Source of the DNA: Bin87 sp963666865
Lineage (GTDB): Bacteria; Chloroflexota; Dehalococcoidia; Lucifugimonadales; UBA3495
NCBI GenBank assembly: GCA_963666865.1
Contig: OY763072.1
Location: forward strand, 2,046,001-2,110,000
Length of the DNA stretch: 64,000 nt
Direction of reading: 5' to 3'
Shown here one piece after another: positions 62,975-64,000 of the stretch (its first letter is position 1; each line of letters opens with the position of its first letter). The position numbers and the translations under genes are program-made. The notes beneath the pieces were generated by a model. That model had not been told where the DNA came from, did no database searches, and saw only the letters and a program-made list of their open reading frames with translations.

Positions 62975-64000
62975 GTGCATAATTCGTCGCTGCTGGTAGG
63001 TTCCGCCGAATTCCTCGACGCCATCGAACCGGCAATCCTGGATGCTCGGGAGCGCGTCCTGATCCAGGTCATGACCTTCGAGATGGACAGCGTCGGTCGT
63101 CATTTCTGGGACTTGCTTTCCGGTTCCAAGGCCCGCGAGAAGATCCTGTGCGTCGATGCCTTCTCCACCGCCAAGATCAGCGATGACCTGGTGTTCGGCA
63201 AACGCTATCTAACTGATAGAACATTCCGGCGCGAGGCCCGCGAAACCCGCCGCCTGCTCGGTCAGAACCAACGGGATGGCATACGAATAGTCCTTACCAA
63301 CCCCCTGGGTTTCCTCTGGTGGAAATATCCCTTCCGCAATCATAAAAAGATGATGATTGTGGACGACCGGGCTTTTCTCGGTGGCATCAACCTCAGCGAG
63401 CATAACTTTGCCTGGTCTGATCTGATGCTGACGACAGACTGCCGGCCCCTGGTTACGACCCTTGCCGAAGATTTCCGCGATACGGTTTCGGGAATGAACG
63501 GTTCAAGGGCGCTGCAAACCCCGATTGGCGATCTCTATTTGCTGGACGGACGCAACAGTCGCATCGAGTACCACGACATCATCCAACGTATCACGTCCGC
63601 AACCGATTCTCTTGACATAATCTCGCCGTACTTGTCCAATCCGTTGCTGGACCATATCAAGCGCCTGCCGTCGTCGGTGCGGGTGCAAATCGTCAACCCG
63701 GCGCGAAATAACAAAGGCCTCATGCAGCAAGCCATTTTTCGGGCCGCTGCCGGCACCCGGATGCAAATCCGGCTCTACCAACCCGAAATGTCACATGTAA
63801 AGGCTATCCTGATTGACGATGACGAGTTGATCATCGGCAGCTCAAACTTCGACTTCGTTGGCTACTACCTCCAGCAGGAGGTGGCGCTATGCACCCGCGA
63901 CGCCGGCCTCATCGGCCAGTTCCGCAAAAGGGTGTTGGAACCGGTATTGGCCGCAAGCGTTCCAGCCCGTTCCGCTCCGGCCCGTTTTTACCACCGTGGT
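62975..64000 (+). CDS. Phospholipase D / cardiolipin synthase-like protein, 3' end outside window
   Basis: GTG 62975 opens a frame that stays open to the window edge (342 codons). Two HKD motifs are present: NHKKMMIVDDRAFLGGINLSEHN (first) and SHVKAILIDDDELIIGSSNFD (second), as in PLDc_2 and cardiolipin synthases, which transfer phosphatidyl groups or cut phosphodiesters. No transmembrane segment is seen at the N-terminus. It lies eight bases after the ureohydrolase, so the two are probably co-transcribed. Confidence 0.85.
   Translation, partial: MHNSSLLVGSAEFLDAIEPAILDARERVLIQVMTFEMDSVGRHFWDLLSGSKAREKILCVDAFSTAKISDDLVFGKRYLTDRTFRREARETRRLLGQNQRDGIRIVLTNPLGFLWWKYPFRNHKKMMIVDDRAFLGGINLSEHNFAWSDLMLTTDCRPLVTTLAEDFRDTVSGMNGSRALQTPIGDLYLLDGRNSRIEYHDIIQRITSATDSLDIISPYLSNPLLDHIKRLPSSVRVQIVNPARNNKGLMQQAIFRAAAGTRMQIRLYQPEMSHVKAILIDDDELIIGSSNFDFVGYYLQQEVALCTRDAGLIGQFRKRVLEPVLAASVPARSAPARFYHRG

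Overview
The window is high-GC DNA, probably from an uncultured member of the Chloroflexota (Dehalococcoidia/SAR202-like). The evidence is indirect. The tmRNA tag ends in GEREFALAA, close to the tag I remember for Dehalococcoides. The DnaG zinc motif is CX2H-X17-CX3C. There is also a lipoprotein peptide-binding protein, a relic fibronectin-III lipoprotein, a sortase-like protein, DUF2851 and many short dispersed palindromes. No rRNA or tRNA was recognised, and no CRISPR array was seen.

Layout. 1-8.6 kb is a conserved core: SCO1664-family kinase-like protein, dnaG, rpoD, a small zinc-ribbon protein, a sortase-like protein without catalytic residues, a CBS/CorC protein and glmU. 8.6-10.1 kb holds a broken lipoprotein gene. 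10.2-18.4 kb is an IS pile-up: two identical inverted IS630 copies around an IS701-type element, a second IS630, an intact ISAs1 and a ruined DDE transposase. 18.4-24.2 kb holds a GMC oxidoreductase, a fibronectin-III pseudogene with four in-frame stops, and a restriction-like pair: a DUF262/DUF1524 (GmrSD-type) protein preceded by a methyltransferase-HNH fusion cut by an IS. 24.2-31.3 kb is a second nested IS cluster (IS701, IS630 split by IS110, IS110, IS256, IS110). 31.7-38.5 kb has a peptide-binding lipoprotein, a Cas4/RecB-like nuclease, a secreted pro-domain-like protein, a propeller-like lipoprotein, a truncated PIN gene and a TPR protein. 38.8-44.3 kb holds IS21, a third IS630 copy and IS1182. 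44.8-52 kb is an accessory region: a membrane PH-like protein, a HEPN protein, two tandem double-HTH regulators, and a large serine recombinase whose domains lie on separate small genes, ending at the tmRNA gene (ssrA). 52-64 kb is ordinary chromosome: methyltransferase, cupin-like triplet, DUF2851, MBL hydrolase, MFS transporter, a decayed dipeptide ABC operon, crotonase, ureohydrolase and a phospholipase D-like gene running off the end.

Two signals stand out. First, a 15-bp palindrome, TCCGCC-NNN-GGCGGA, occurs 19 times by eye (one copy imperfect). Eighteen copies lie inside transposase genes of six families and one lies just beside such a gene; most break the reading frame, and I saw none in the other genes. 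Second, the catalytic, recombinase and zinc-ribbon domains of a large serine recombinase are carried by separate ORFs, several with good ribosome binding sites. This locus sits between paired XRE regulators with an operator-like repeat and the 3' end of ssrA, and no copy keeps the nucleophilic serine.
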